Assembly (NCBI RefSeq): GCF_002224125.1
Contig: NZ_NCSM01000022.1
Coordinates: 576,885 to 640,884 of the forward strand
Reading direction: 5' to 3'
Length of the DNA: 64,000 nt
Origin: Streptomyces sp. NBS 14/10
GTDB taxonomy: Bacteria > Actinomycetota > Actinomycetes > Streptomycetales > Streptomycetaceae
In this document: positions 41,961 through 53,083 of the stretch, piece by piece
Layout: each line of letters starts with the position of its first letter
How positions within the stretch are numbered: the first letter of the stretch is position 1
Notes under the pieces: model-generated
What the model saw: the letters and a program-made list of their open reading frames with translations, nothing else
What the model was told of the DNA's origin: nothing
The model's database searches: none
Translations under genes and position numbers: made by a program

Positions 41961-44900
41961 CAGCGACAGCGTCACCATCGGGCGCGGCCGCTTCGGCCGG
42001 CCCGACACCAGAACCCCCGTCGGCTTGGCCGCCAGCCGACACAGCGGCGGGCGCAGCAGCGGCTGCAGCGCCACCACCGGGCGCGGCCCCCTCCGAAGCA
42101 GTCGGCGCGTCCGCTTCGGCCGCAGCCTGAGCGGCGGCAGCGTCCCCGTCGGGCGCGGTGGCAGTCGCAGGCACATCAGCTGCAGGCGCCGCGATCACGC
42201 CCTGGGACGCATCCGCAGCCGCACCGGCGGCGTCGCCGCCGGGCGCAGCGGCGGACTCGGTCCCGGCTGCTTCGCCATCCGACGCGGTAGCGGCAGACTC
42301 CGCGCCGGAAGCGGCGCCCCCAGGCGCGGCAGCAACCGCACCACCGCCCGGCACTTCGGCCGCGGCGGCTGACTCGCCCCCGCCCGTCTCAGTCGGGCCG
42401 TCTGCCGACGCCGTAGCGGCAGGCGCATCAGCCGCAGGCGCGGCTGTGGCGGCACTGCCGCCCTCTGCGTCAGCCGCAGGCAAGACAGTCGCGTCGCCGG
42501 CCGGCACGTCCCCCTCGGCCGCAGCCGCATCAGGTTGACCACCCGGTGCGTCCTGTCCGGGCGCGGCCACAGGCGCATCAGCCGTCGGCGCGACGATCGT
42601 GCCCTCCTCAGCCGACACGTCGGCAACCGCACCGTTGGCGGCGTCCCCGTTGGGCGCGGCGGCCGACTCGGCGACAGCGTCGCCGGCCGACGCGGTAGCG
42701 GCAGACTCCGCACCGGAAGCGGCACCCCCAGGCGCGGCAGCAACCGCACCACCGCCCGATACTTCGGCCGCGGCGGCTGACTCGCCCCCGCCTGCCTCAG
42801 TCGGACCAACTGCCGGCTCCGTGGCCGCAGGCGCACCAGCCGCAGGCGCGGCCGAGGCACCGCCACCCTGCGCGTCTCCAGCCGCCGCGGCACTCGCGGC
42901 GTCGCCACCCAGCGCGTCCCCATCGGGCGCAGCAGCAGACTGGTTGCCGGCTACGTCGCCATCCGACCCGGTAGCGGCAGAGCCCGCACCGCCGCCCGGC
43001 ACTTCGGCCGCAGGCGACGTTGTCGCGTCCCCAACAGGCACGGCAGCACCGGCAACCGCCGTCGGCGGGGCGGTCGCGGCTTCCGCGGAAGCATCGCCAC
43101 CAGCAGCAGGCGAAGCAGCAGTTCCTTCGCCCGGCTCGGCAGAAGCCGCAGTCGCGCCATCCCCAACCGGCGCCTCAGCAACCGCGCCCTCGGCAACAGC
43201 CGAGGCATCGGCGGCTGCACCGTCCGCCGGTGCAGCCCCGACTGGGGCCGTGGCGGCAGGCTCCGCGCCGGAAGCACCAGCCGCAGGCGCGGCAGGCGCA
43301 CCCTCGGCCGCGGCTGCTCCGGCTGAGCCATCAGCCGGCGCGGGGATGGCCACGCTCCCATCTGACGGGGCGCTCACTGCGCCGTCCGCCGCAGCCACCG
43401 GTTCTGAGGGCGCTCCCCGGCCCTGCGGTCGCTGACCCTGCTGGCCCTGGCCCCGTGCGGCGCGGCGTCGCGAGGCCCGTCCTTGCGGGGCCTGCGCCGG
43501 AGGGGCGTCCTCCACGGCGGCCTGGTCGGCGACGGGCTCGGCCGGAGCCTCGCTCGCCGTGGCCGCGCCTTGTGCGGCGGTCCGGCCCCTGGCCGCGCGG
43601 CGGCGTGCGGCGCGGCCCTGCGGGGCCTGCGCCGCGGGGGCTTCCGGCGCGGCGGCGGCCGAACCCGCCTCAGTCGCCTCCTGAGGCTGCTCGGGCTGCC
43701 CCTGCGCGGGGTCGTCGGACGAGGGGGCCTCAGCGACTATGGCGTGGCCCGGGGCCACGGGTACGGGCTGCGGCGCGGGCTCGGCCGGGGTCGCGGTGCC
43801 GTCCGACTGGGCCGGGATAACGATGCCCGGGGTCGGCTGCGCGGACGGCTCCGCCTGCGGGTGGCCCTGGGCCGGGATATCCGCCACGGGCCCCGCGAAG
43901 CCCTCCGCGGCCGGGGCGTTCTCCGGTTCCTGCTGCGGTGGGACGGAGTCCGGGTGGACAGCCTGCGGGGGGATGACGACGGCCGGGTCCACGCCCTGGA
44001 ATTCGGCCTCCGCGGGGATGGCCTCGGCGACGTCGGCCTGCTCCGCCACGGGCTCGGCGAACTGCTGTGGCTCGTACGGGCCCTGTGCCTGGAGCTCTTC
44101 GGCAGCGTCGGGCACGTCCTCCGCCAGAGGCGCGGCCTGCGGGGGCTGGGCGCCCCAGGGGGTGCCGGGCTGCGGACCGGCGAGCGGTCCGGCGTCCTCA
44201 CCGGGCTGGTCGATGTATTGGGGTCCGGCGGCAAGCGGCTCGGTCTGGTGGACGGGCGCGACCTGAGCGGGGACAGGGGCTGGGGCACCGGCTCCGGCCG
44301 GGCCCCGGTCGGCGAGAGAACGCACCACGCCGTTGGTCGGTTCGGGCATCGGCGGGCCCATGTGCAGCGGGCGCCGCGGCGGGGTGGGGGCGGCCTGGGC
44401 GAGCGGCCTGGGCGACGGTGCACTGGTCTGAGCAGGGGTGGGATGGGCGGAAGCGGCCTGGGCAGCGGGCATGGGCTGCCCCTGCGCGGGGTGGTCCTGC
44501 GCGGGGTGGTCCTGCGTAGGTTGAGCAGGCGCGGGCTCGGCCTGCGCGGGCTCGGCCTCCGTGGGCTGAGCGGACACCGGCTGGGGTTGGGGGTCGGGCG
44601 GCCTTACGTCCCCGTGCTCGGCCGGTCCCGCGTCCTCGTACTCGCCCTGTCCCGCGTCTGCGAACTCGGCCTCCGCCCCCGGGTTCCCGTACTCGGCAGG
44701 TCCCGAGTCTCCGTACGCAGCCTGTCCCGGGTTTCCGAACTCGGCCTGTCCTGGGTTCTCGTACTCGGCCTGTCCTGCGTTCTCGTACTCACCCGGCGCC
44801 GCGTCCACATACTCGGCCGGTACCGCGTCGTAGCCCCCGCCCGGCACCTGGTCATAGGCTCCGCCGGGCACCTGGTCGTAGGGCCCGCCCTGCCCCTGGT

Positions 44901-45303
44901 CGTAGGGGCCGCCCTGACCCGGGTCATAGTGCTCGGCCTGCCCCTGGTCGTAGGGGCCGTAGCCCTGGGCCGGCACCGCGTCGTAGCCCGCCGGGCCCAT
45001 CTCGTAGGCCCCGGTCTCGTATCCGCCGGGCAGGTGGGTCATGGGCTGCTGGTACGGGTCCTGCGGGGGGTGGTACTGCGGCTGGTGCTCGCTCCACGCG
45101 CCCTGGGCGCCGGGCATGAGGAGCAGGTCGTCCTCTTCGCCGCCGGTGTCGTGCGTGTCGAGGAAGGTGTACGCGGACTGCGGCTGTTCGATGAAGCCGG
45201 CGTCGGCAGGGGGGGTGTGGACATCCGTGGGATGCGGCTGCCCGAGTCGTCCGCCCGCGTTCTCCGGCAGTCCCTCGCCCGGGACCTGGCCGGTGTCGGT
45301 CAT
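41682..45303 (-). CDS. Giant low-complexity N-terminal region of the BluB-CobT protein (5' part of frameshifted gene)
   Basis: An ATG at 45303 (MTDTGQVPGEGLPENAGG, the usual start of streptomycete CobT) follows GGCGAGGGGTACGC. About 1,207 codons of Gln/Tyr/Gly-, then Pro/Gln/Ala-, then Ala/Gly/Glu-rich repeats follow: YDQGQGGP units, two ARRRAARG-type basic blocks, two long duplicated GGGESAAAAEV blocks, and AAAEADAPGGDAA units near the end. At 41681 one repeat unit lacks 43 bases, which shifts the frame away from BluB-CobT. Restoring them would give about 2,043 residues in all. The region has no known domain. Confidence 0.8.
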
Positions 45304-45320
45304 GCGTACCCCTCGCCCAT
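45300..45320 (-). CDS. Six-codon mini-ORF coupled to the cobT start
   Basis: An ATG at 45320 reads MGEGYA and stops at a TGA that overlaps the bluB-cobT ATG (ATGA). A strong AAGGAG lies eight bases upstream (45329-45334), better than the GAGGGG site of the big gene itself. This suggests ribosomes load at the mini-ORF and re-initiate on cobT. Expression is inferred. Confidence 0.4.
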   Translation of the reverse strand: MGEGYA

Positions 45321-45606
45321 CGCTAGTGCTCCTTCCTACCGCCTACCGCCTAGAGCAAGCCTCAGAGGCAAGAACGAGCGCACGCGGTGCGCGGCACGTA
45401 GCACGCCCGAGGCATTGCCTACCGCGGCCCGTCAAGAGGGGGACGCATTCCGGCCATTGGCCGATAAAGCGCCGAACGCCGGGCAGCGGCACAGGCAGTA
45501 CAACGATCCGCCAGCCTACCTCGGGCGCCGCTCGGCAACGCTCATCGGGGCGAGGGTCACAGGGGCATATCCGGGTGGTGGCCAAGGACAGCGTCAGAGG
45601 GCGAAA

Positions 45607-46860
45607 TCACAGGTGCGGGCGGTGACCGCACACCAGGAAGGTCACCGCACGCTCGCGTTCCGCCCACACTCTGGTGTCCAGTTCCACCGATTGCAGGAGG
45701 GCGCATTCGACCGCGTAGCCGCCGTCCTCCAGCGCCCGGCAGACGGCTTCCGCCTCGTCCCGTGTCGCGGCATGTGTGACGATCCGCTCGGGGCGGCGGT
45801 CGGCGCACGCGGCGACGACCGCGGGGCCGCCGCCGCCGACCCGCACCACGTCCGGCTCGGGCAGGTCTTCGAGGACCTGGGGCGCGGTGCCGTGGACGAC
45901 CTGGAGCTGTACGCCGAAGCGGCGGGCGAGGGCGGCGGCGCGGTCGCAGGCGTCCCGGTCGCGGTCCACGGCGATGACGGCGGCGCCGAACCCGGCCGTC
46001 TCGACCGCCGCCGCGCCGCTGCCCACGCCGATGTCCCAGACCAGGTCGCCGACGCGGGGGCCGAGGCGGGCCAGTTGGGTGGCGCGCAGCTGAGGGGACT
46101 CGCTCTCGTCGAGGACGGTCGCGTACGCGGCGGCGGGCAGCGCCCAGCCGCGTACGGCGCCCGGGTAGCCCGGTTCGCGCCCTGCGAGCCACCCTCCGCC
46201 CTGCAGTACGCCGCGCGCGGCGCCCGGGGCCGGCGCGCTGCGCACCGCGGCCGCGCCGGAGCCGCCGATGACGATGACGACGTTGGGGTCGCGCCAGGCG
46301 TGGTCGACCGCCTTGTCGGAAGTCAGTACGGTCACCCGCTCGTGCCGGGTACCCAGGGCTTCGCAGATGACGAAGGTGCGGTGCACCGGGCCGAGCAGCA
46401 GTGCGAGTTCGGCGGGGCCGGCGCCGGGCGAGGTGAGCACGGCGACCTTGGGGTGGGCGCGGCAGACGTTGACGGCGCGGCGCAGGTCGCGGCTGTGGGC
46501 GACGACCACCTGGGCGTCGTCCCACGGCATCCCCGCCCGGGCGAAGGCGGCGGCGACGGAGGAGACCGCGGGGACGACCTCGACCTCCAGACCGTGCTCG
46601 GGGGCGCGCAGGGCGCGTACGACGCCGAAGTAGCCGGGGTCGCCGTCGGCCAGGACCACGGCGGAGCCGCGGTGCTGGGCGATACGGCGGGCGGCGATGT
46701 CCACGCTGCCGAGCCTGATCCGCTCCGCGCCCGGCGGGACTTCGGGTAGCGCCAGGTGGTGGGCGGCGCCGGCCACGAGGGTGGCCGCGCCGAGAGCGGA
46801 GCGGGCCACGTCCGTGAGCGGGGAGCCGTCCCAACCGATCACCGTGACGCGGTCGGCCAT
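45607..46860 (-). CDS. Precorrin-6Y C5,15-methyltransferase (CbiE-CbiT fusion)
   Basis: A 417-aa bifunctional corrin-ring enzyme. The N-terminal CbiE half has tetrapyrrole methylase features (VTVIGWDGSPL, VLADGDPGYFGVVRAL, EVEVVPAVSSVAAAFARAGM). The C-terminal CbiT half has the SAM-binding VGDLVWDIGVGSGAAAVETAG. Together they methylate C5 and C15 and decarboxylate precorrin-6. The ATG at 46860 is chosen. It lies upstream of bluB-cobT with a 303-base gap that contains no B12-box riboswitch that I can recognise. Confidence 0.93.
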   Translation of the reverse strand: MADRVTVIGWDGSPLTDVARSALGAATLVAGAAHHLALPEVPPGAERIRLGSVDIAARRIAQHRGSAVVLADGDPGYFGVVRALRAPEHGLEVEVVPAVSSVAAAFARAGMPWDDAQVVVAHSRDLRRAVNVCRAHPKVAVLTSPGAGPAELALLLGPVHRTFVICEALGTRHERVTVLTSDKAVDHAWRDPNVVIVIGGSGAAAVRSAPAPGAARGVLQGGGWLAGREPGYPGAVRGWALPAAAYATVLDESESPQLRATQLARLGPRVGDLVWDIGVGSGAAAVETAGFGAAVIAVDRDRDACDRAAALARRFGVQLQVVHGTAPQVLEDLPEPDVVRVGGGGPAVVAACADRRPERIVTHAATRDEAEAVCRALEDGGYAVECALLQSVELDTRVWAERERAVTFLVCGHRPHL

Positions 46861-47327
46861 CGTCGTATGTCTCCCAGGGTGTCGCAGGCGGGCGGCGGGC
46901 GGGCGGCCACGGAGCTGGCCGGCGCCGGTGCGCTCGCCGCCGCGCGGGGGCGCGCGGAGCTCGGGCGAGGTGCTTTGGCGCGGTGCTCGGGCCTGGAGAG
47001 ATTATCCCGCCTGGTCCGGACCTCCGGACGCAGGGCGCATGCGCCCGGGGGCGCGGGGCCCTGGCGGGAGGCTCGGGGCGTGAGTTCAGGGCGCGTTGAG
47101 GCGAGGGCGCGCCGGGGCGGGAGTACTTCGGCGGCGGGAGTGCGTACGGAGCGGGGCGCGCCGAGGGCGGGGCGCGCTACCGGTAAGGCACGCCACGGGC
47201 CGGGCGCGCCGCGCCGAGAGGCCGAAGGCGCACCAAGGCCGGGCCGTGTGGTCGAGGCAGGCCACCGGTGAGGCACGCCACCGGTCGGGCACGCCCCGGC
47301 CGGGGGCAGGGCGTGCGCCGAGGGTGG
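46861..47327. repeat. 467-base gene-free gap with short direct repeats
   Basis: No credible gene is seen. ACCGGT(A/G)AGGCACGCCAC occurs at 47179 and 47264 with a third variant at 47280, in a very G-rich stretch. Confidence 0.6.
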
Positions 47328-47978
47328 TCAGTTCCAGTCGGAGTACGTGGGGTACGCGCCGAAGCCGTCCGTGTCCTCCATCGGGCCGCCGTGCACGCCC
47401 TGGAGGTCTTCGGGCAGCAGGCTCCAGACGATGACGTCGGTGCGCACCTCGATCCAGCCGCCGCCCTCCGTCTGCGAGCGCGCTATCCAGGCGTTGCGCA
47501 GAACGCCCTCGCTGATACAGCCGATCTTCTGGGCGACCTGCTGCGAGGCGGTGTTGTCCGCGGCGGTGCGCAGCTCCAGCCGTTCGAACTTCTGGTCCTG
47601 GAAGAGCCAGCGGGCGACGGCCAGCGTGGATTCCGAGGCGTAGCCCTCGCCGCGCGCCCAGGGGGCGGTGACGTAGGCGACCTCGGCGGCCAGTACGCGC
47701 CAGTCGGTGTTGCTCAGGTGCACGATGCCCACGAGGCGCTGGGTGAGGAATTCGGCGACGGCGAAGACGATGCCGCGGCCCGAGGTGCGTTCGGCGGGCG
47801 CGGTGCGCAGCGCCCACTCGCGCGCGTCGCGGGTGGTGTACGGGTGGGGCACCGAGGTCCAGGCGGTGACGAGTTCGTCGTTCATCATCTCCGTGAGCGC
47901 GGGCACGTCCGCTTCCTCGAACGGGCGCAGCACCAGCCGTTCCGTACTGATGGAGATGTCCGGGAAGGTGGATGTCAT
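47328..47978 (-). CDS. GNAT acetyltransferase (RimJ/RimL-type)
   Basis: A 216-aa protein with the ribosomal-protein-acetyltransferase pattern: ISTERLVLRPFEEADVPAL at the start, VAYVTAPWARGEGYASE with the acetyl-CoA loop, and LELRTAADNTASQQVAQKIG, then SEGVLRNAW. The ATG at 47978 is chosen because GGAGCGGCGC precedes it. The C-terminal 25 residues (PEDLQGVHGGPMEDTDG) are an extra tail. The true substrate is unknown. It is separated from the metQ pair by a terminator. Confidence 0.88.
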   Translation of the reverse strand: MTSTFPDISISTERLVLRPFEEADVPALTEMMNDELVTAWTSVPHPYTTRDAREWALRTAPAERTSGRGIVFAVAEFLTQRLVGIVHLSNTDWRVLAAEVAYVTAPWARGEGYASESTLAVARWLFQDQKFERLELRTAADNTASQQVAQKIGCISEGVLRNAWIARSQTEGGGWIEVRTDVIVWSLLPEDLQGVHGGPMEDTDGFGAYPTYSDWN

Positions 47979-48085
47979 GCGCCGCTCCATAACCGGGGTC
48001 CGGGGTTCTGGGGTCCAAGGTTTCGGGAAGAGCCCAGCATGCAGCATCGCCTGAGAGAAATGCAGCACGGGGTGGCCAAACGGAA

Positions 48086-48122
48086 GGCTCCGTATCCGTT
48101 TGTGACGTTCGGATACGGAGCC
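48086..48122 (-). terminator. Terminator of the metNIQ operon
   Basis: A perfect 13-bp stem GGCTCCGTATCCG / CGGATACGGAGCC with an 11-base loop, 17 bases after the second metQ stop. TTCCGTTTGG follows on the minus strand. Confidence 0.85.
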
Positions 48123-48138
48123 ATCGCCAGTGCCCGGG

Positions 48139-48957
48139 CTAACCGCCGGTGACCGGCAGCACCGACCCCTTGTACTTCTCTTGGATGAATTTCCGCACTT
48201 CGGGCGAGGTGAGGAGCTTGGCCAGTTTCTTCACCCGCGGATCGTCCTCATTGCCCTTCTTCGCGGCGAGAACGTTGGCGTATTCGTTTCCCTTCACCGA
48301 CTCCAGCAGCACCGAGTCCTTCGCCGGATCGAGTCCGGCGTCGAGCGCGTAATTGCTGTTGATGACGGCCAGGTCGACATCGTCGAGAGAGCGCGGCAGC
48401 TGGGCCGGCTCCAGCTCCTTGAAGGTGAGCTTCTTCGGGTTGGCGGTGATATCGGCGGGGCTCGCGGTGACTCCCGCGTCCTTCTTCAGCTCGATGAGCC
48501 CCTTGGCGGCGAGCAGTTTGAGGGCGCGTCCCTCGTTGGTGATCTCGTTGGGCACCGCGACGGTCGCCCCGGTCTTGAGGGCGGAGATGTCCTTGATGTG
48601 CTTGGAGTAGGCACCCATGGGCGGCAGATAGATATCCGCCACGGACACCAGGTCGGTGCCCTTCGTCTTGTTGAAGTTCTCCAGGAATGGGACGTTCTGG
48701 TACAGGTTGGCGTCCAGCGAGCCTTCCTGGAGGGCGGTGTTCGGCAGAAATTAGTCGGTGAACTCCTTGACCTCGAGCTTGAGGCCTTCCTTCTCCGCCA
48801 GGTTCTTCTTGATGTAGTCCAGCACCTCGCCCGCCGGGACGGCGGTGGCGCCGACGACGAGCGTGTCGTCGTCCGAGCCGCCGCCGGAGCCCGCGCCGCA
48901 CGCGGTCAGCCCGAGGGCGAGTGCGGCGGCGGCGAGAGGGACCGCGATCTTGCGCAT
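48139..48957 (-). pseudogene. metQ: Second methionine-binding lipoprotein gene, interrupted by a nonsense codon
   Basis: The frame would encode a 272-aa NlpA/MetQ lipoprotein much like the gene beside it: lipobox LGLTACGAG, LKLEVKEFTD, then FNKTKGTDLV and the shared C-terminus KKGNEDDPRVKKLAKLLTSP. A TAA at 48751-48753 replaces the Tyr codon found in the paralogue (EFTDY). The downstream part stays in the same frame. Start and ribosome site (GGAGGAAACCACATC) are intact, so this looks like a recent loss or a sequencing error. Confidence 0.85.
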
Positions 48958-48997
48958 GATGTGGTTTCCTCCGGGGTCACGCAGTCCGGGTCCGCGG

Positions 48998-49819
48998 TCA
49001 GAACGAGGCGATGACGGAGCCGTCGTACTTGTCCTTGATGAACTTCTTCACCTCGGGCGAGGTGAGGAGCTTCGCGAGCTTCTTGACGCGCGGGTCGTCC
49101 TCGTTGCCCTTCTTCACGGCGAGGAAATTGCCGTACGGGTTGTTCTCGGGCGACTCCAGGACGAGGGCGTCCTTGGCGGGCTTGAGGTCGGCCTCGATGG
49201 CGTAGTTGCCGTTGATGACCGCGGCGTCCACATCGTCCAGGGCGCGCGGCAGCTGCGGGGCCTCCAGTTCCTTGAACTCCAGGCCCTTGGGGTTGTCGGC
49301 GATGTCCTTCGGGGTGGCCTCGTTGCCGACGCCGCTCTTGAGCTTGATGACGCCGTTGGCGTCGAGGAGCTTGAGGGCGCGGGCCTCGTTGACGGTGTCG
49401 TTGGGGATTGCCACGGTCGCGCCGCTCTTGAGGTCGTCGGCCTTCTTCACCTTGTGCGAGTACAGGCCGAGCGGCTCCAGGTGCACGGTGACGACGGGCA
49501 CGATGTGGGTGCCCTTCTTCTTGTTGAAGTCGTCGAGGAACGGCTGGTTCTGGAAGTAGTTGGCGTCCACCGACCCGTCTTCGGTCGCCGTGTTCGGCGT
49601 GTTGTAGTCGGTGAACTCCTTGACCTCGAGCTTGAGGCCGGCCTTTTCGGCCAAATGATCCTTGACGTAGTTCAGGATCTCGGCATGCGGGACGGGGCTC
49701 GCGGCGACGACGAGCGCGCCGTTCTTGTCGGAGCCCTTGTCCGCGCCGCAGGCGGTCAGGCCCAGGGTGAGGGCGCCGGCGGTGAGGGCGATGGCGAGGG
49801 TCTTTGTGGTGTTACGCAC
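48998..49819 (-). CDS. metQ: Methionine-binding lipoprotein MetQ
   Basis: A 273-aa NlpA-family lipoprotein that delivers D/L-methionine to MetNI. It has the lipobox LGLTACGAD, ALVVAASPVPHAEILNYVKD, DANYFQNQPFLDDFNKKKGT and YAIEADLKPAKDALVLES. The GTG at 49819 (MRNTTKTLAIALTAG) follows AAAGG. It is downstream of metI after 136 bases and just before a broken copy of itself, so the pair is a tandem duplication. Confidence 0.93.
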   Translation of the reverse strand: MRNTTKTLAIALTAGALTLGLTACGADKGSDKNGALVVAASPVPHAEILNYVKDHLAEKAGLKLEVKEFTDYNTPNTATEDGSVDANYFQNQPFLDDFNKKKGTHIVPVVTVHLEPLGLYSHKVKKADDLKSGATVAIPNDTVNEARALKLLDANGVIKLKSGVGNEATPKDIADNPKGLEFKELEAPQLPRALDDVDAAVINGNYAIEADLKPAKDALVLESPENNPYGNFLAVKKGNEDDPRVKKLAKLLTSPEVKKFIKDKYDGSVIASF

Positions 49820-49955
49820 GAAAAGTGCCTTTCTTTTTGGGCATACGAGGCCGCTGCGGGTGCCAGGGCGCTCTGCGCGAAGGGGAGTTACGAGGGGTTG
49901 GAGCGGGAGTTCGGCAGGACGGAGAAGGAGACGGAGGTGGAGAAGGGGCCGGGGC

Positions 49956-50710
49956 TCAGGGGGCCTCGGATGCCTCGGCGACCTTGGCCACCGGGCCGGG
50001 CTCCTCGGCCCGCTTCGTGCCGCGCACCGGCCGCAGCCGCGAAGTGGCCGAGGAGCGGCCGCGGTGCGACAGGGCACGGGCGGCGAAGTCACCGGCGAAC
50101 TGGATGATGGAAATCACCACCGCCAGGATCGCCACGGTGATCCACATCAGCTCGGTCTCGAAGCGCTGGTAGCCGTACCGGATGGCGAGGTCGCCCAGGC
50201 CGCCGGCGCCGACCGTGCCGGCCATCGCCGAGTAGCCGATGAGCGCGACGATCGTGGTGGTGGCGCTGGAGATCAGCGACGGCAGCGCCTCGGGCAGCAG
50301 GACCTTGCGTACGACGGTCCAGGTGGAGCCGCCCATCGATTGCACCGCCTCGACCAGCCCGCCGTCCACCTCGCGCACCGAGGTCTCCACCAGCCGGGCG
50401 AAGAAGGGGATGGCGCCGATCGCCAGCGGCACGATCGCGGCCTCGGGGCCGATCGAGGTGCCCACGATCCAGCGGGTGAAGGAGATCAGCGCGACCATGA
50501 GGATGATGAACGGCATGGAGCGGCCGATGTTCACGATCTGGCCGACGACCTTGTTCACCACGACGTTCTGCAGCACCCCGCCGCGGTCGGTGAGCACCAG
50601 CAGCACCCCGAGGGGCAGTCCGCCGACGACCGCGATCAGGGCCGACCAGCCGACCATGTAGAGCGTGTCCCAACAGGCCTGCTCCAGCAGGGGCTGCATC
50701 TCGGACCAGG

Positions 50711-50714
<4 letters not shown>
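49956..50714 (-). CDS. metI: Methionine ABC transporter permease MetI
   Basis: A 252-aa permease with five or six hydrophobic segments (LYMVGWSALIAVVGGLPLGVL, FIILMVALISFTRWIVGTS) and the permease loop EAVQSMGGSTWTVVRKVLLPEALP. The C-terminal 40 residues are a charged tail (RTKRAEEP-like). Its GTG overlaps the metN stop by four bases (GTGA). Substrate assignment follows from MetN and MetQ. Confidence 0.94.
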
Positions 50715-51826
<1,112 letters not shown>

Positions 51827-51957
51827 TGTTGAGTGCACGGCGGATGGTGCCGCCGGGCACGGTTCGTTCATTGCGGAACGCGGCGTGGAGCCCCCCGGGC
51901 GCACGCGAGCGCAAGTGCGGGCGCGGCTTCGGGGTTCCGGTGACGCGGGGCGGCGCG

Positions 51958-51980
51958 GTCCGGCACGGATGGGGCCGGAC
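51958..51980 (-). terminator. Possible attenuator hairpin in the metN leader
   Basis: A perfect 7-bp stem GTCCGGC / GCCGGAC with a 9-base loop lies between the leader ORF stop and metN. A second weaker stem (CGCAC / GTGCG) lies nearer metN around 51905-51921. No U-tract. Confidence 0.4.
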
Positions 51981-52033
51981 GCGGCTCAGCTCAGCGGGTC
52001 TCGCTTCGGGGCGCGAGGCTCAGGCAGGGGCCC

Positions 52034-52120
52034 TCAGCGGTCACACATTCGACACATACAGCGAGCACCGGGCGTCTGCATCGCCTCGGTCGCGGTGGCG
52101 CGGCTGCTCGTCGTGGTCAT
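52034..52120 (-). CDS. Leaderless Cys/Met-rich leader peptide upstream of metN
   Basis: A 28-codon frame reads MTTTSSRATATEAMQTPGAR then CMCRMCDR and a TGA. Three Cys and two Met lie in six successive codons near the end. No ribosome site precedes the ATG; instead a TACTTA -10-like box (52126-52131) ends five bases before it, so the transcript probably begins at the ATG. Leaderless poly-Cys ORFs act as cysteine-responsive attenuators in mycobacteria. Here the target would be methionine uptake, 207 bases downstream. Confidence 0.5.
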   Translation of the reverse strand: MTTTSSRATATEAMQTPGARCMCRMCDR

Positions 52121-52125
52121 GGGCG

Positions 52126-52131
52126 TAAGTA
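52126..52131 (-). promoter_or_regulatory. -10-like box of the metN leader
   Basis: TACTTA on the minus strand, five bases before the ATG of the leader peptide. The best -35-like match, TTGATG (52153-52158), is 21 bases away, which is longer than usual. Confidence 0.4.
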
Positions 52132-52224
52132 AAGCAGACACATGTACGGGCCCATCAAACTTGTCCGAATAGCGGACTTGTCAGATCAGTCCGTGGACAG
52201 TAGGCGGAGCGGTGAGGGGTCGGC

Positions 52225-52875
52225 TCACTCCCCCGCCGTGATCTCCAGCCCGCCCTCGATGGCCTTGACGGACACGGCCGACAGGTCCTTGACGACGACA
52301 TCGGCGACCAGCTGGTCCCGGTCGGCCGTTGTGGTCAACGCCACGGTCCGCATTCCGGCCGCCCGGCCCGCCGCGAGCCCGGCCGGGGCGTCCTCGAAGA
52401 CCACACAACGGGCCGGGTCGAAGCCGAGCTTGTCGGCGGCCAGCAGGAAGGGCTCGGGGTCCGGCTTGCCGCGCGTGATGTCGTCCGCGCTGATCAGCAG
52501 CGCCGGGGAGATCCCGACCGCGGCGAGACGAGCCTCGGCCAGCTCGCGGTTGGCGGACGTCACCACGGCCCAGCGGTCCGCGGGAAGCCGCCCCAGCAGC
52601 TCGACCGTGCCGGGCAGCGCCACCACCCCGCCGCCCGCCACATCCGCCAGCTCCAGCTCGTCGATGCGGGTGCGGGCCTCGGGTACGCGGTGTGCGGGGA
52701 GCAGATCGCCGATGATGTCGGAGGCGGGGCGGCCGTGCAGCTCGACCCGCTCGAAGTCCTCCGCCGGGATTCCGTACTCCCGCGCCCAGCGGCTCCAGCA
52801 ACGGTGAACCGACTCCAGGGACGAGATCAGGGTTCCGTCGTTGTCGAACAGCAGGGCGTCAGCGGAGATCTTCAT
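52225..52875 (-). CDS. HAD-superfamily phosphatase (subfamily IA)
   Basis: A 216-aa hydrolase of the phosphoglycolate-phosphatase/beta-phosphoglucomutase-like group. Motif I is LLFDNDGTLISS with the nucleophile Asp, motif II VVTSANRELAEARLA, motif III Lys in DDITRGKPDPEPFLLAADKLG, and motif IV VVFEDAPAGLAAGRAAGM. The four-helix cap follows motif I. The substrate is likely a sugar phosphate (GPP/DOG1-like), inferred. The ATG is at 52875. Confidence 0.9.
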   Translation of the reverse strand: MKISADALLFDNDGTLISSLESVHRCWSRWAREYGIPAEDFERVELHGRPASDIIGDLLPAHRVPEARTRIDELELADVAGGGVVALPGTVELLGRLPADRWAVVTSANRELAEARLAAVGISPALLISADDITRGKPDPEPFLLAADKLGFDPARCVVFEDAPAGLAAGRAAGMRTVALTTTADRDQLVADVVVKDLSAVSVKAIEGGLEITAGE

Positions 52876-53083
52876 ATCGCGTCAGCGTACGGGCCCGCGG
52901 CCTCTTATCGCTCGCTTCTCCGCCCGCGCGGCGCAGAGGTGCGGCTTTCGCGGTCGTCTGCGGCCCGGCGGCCGCGCGTGCGTCGCTCACGTGGGCCGGG
53001 CACAGGGCGCCCTCCCCGGCCGATTACCCTCGTCCCATGTTTGCCACCCCCTGTGTGCGCCGCCACATCGAGCGGAGGTCCCG

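Noticed and set aside
45304..45606. Cobalamin riboswitch upstream of bluB-cobT
   Set aside because: I looked on the minus strand for the B12 box (AGCCAGGAGACC-like) and the GGTGAAA-type elements and found none; only a mini-ORF and G-rich sequence are visible.
51827..52224. SAM riboswitch upstream of metN
   Set aside because: The conserved SAM-I core (GAGGGA...CCGGCAACC) is absent. A short Cys/Met ORF with hairpins is present instead.
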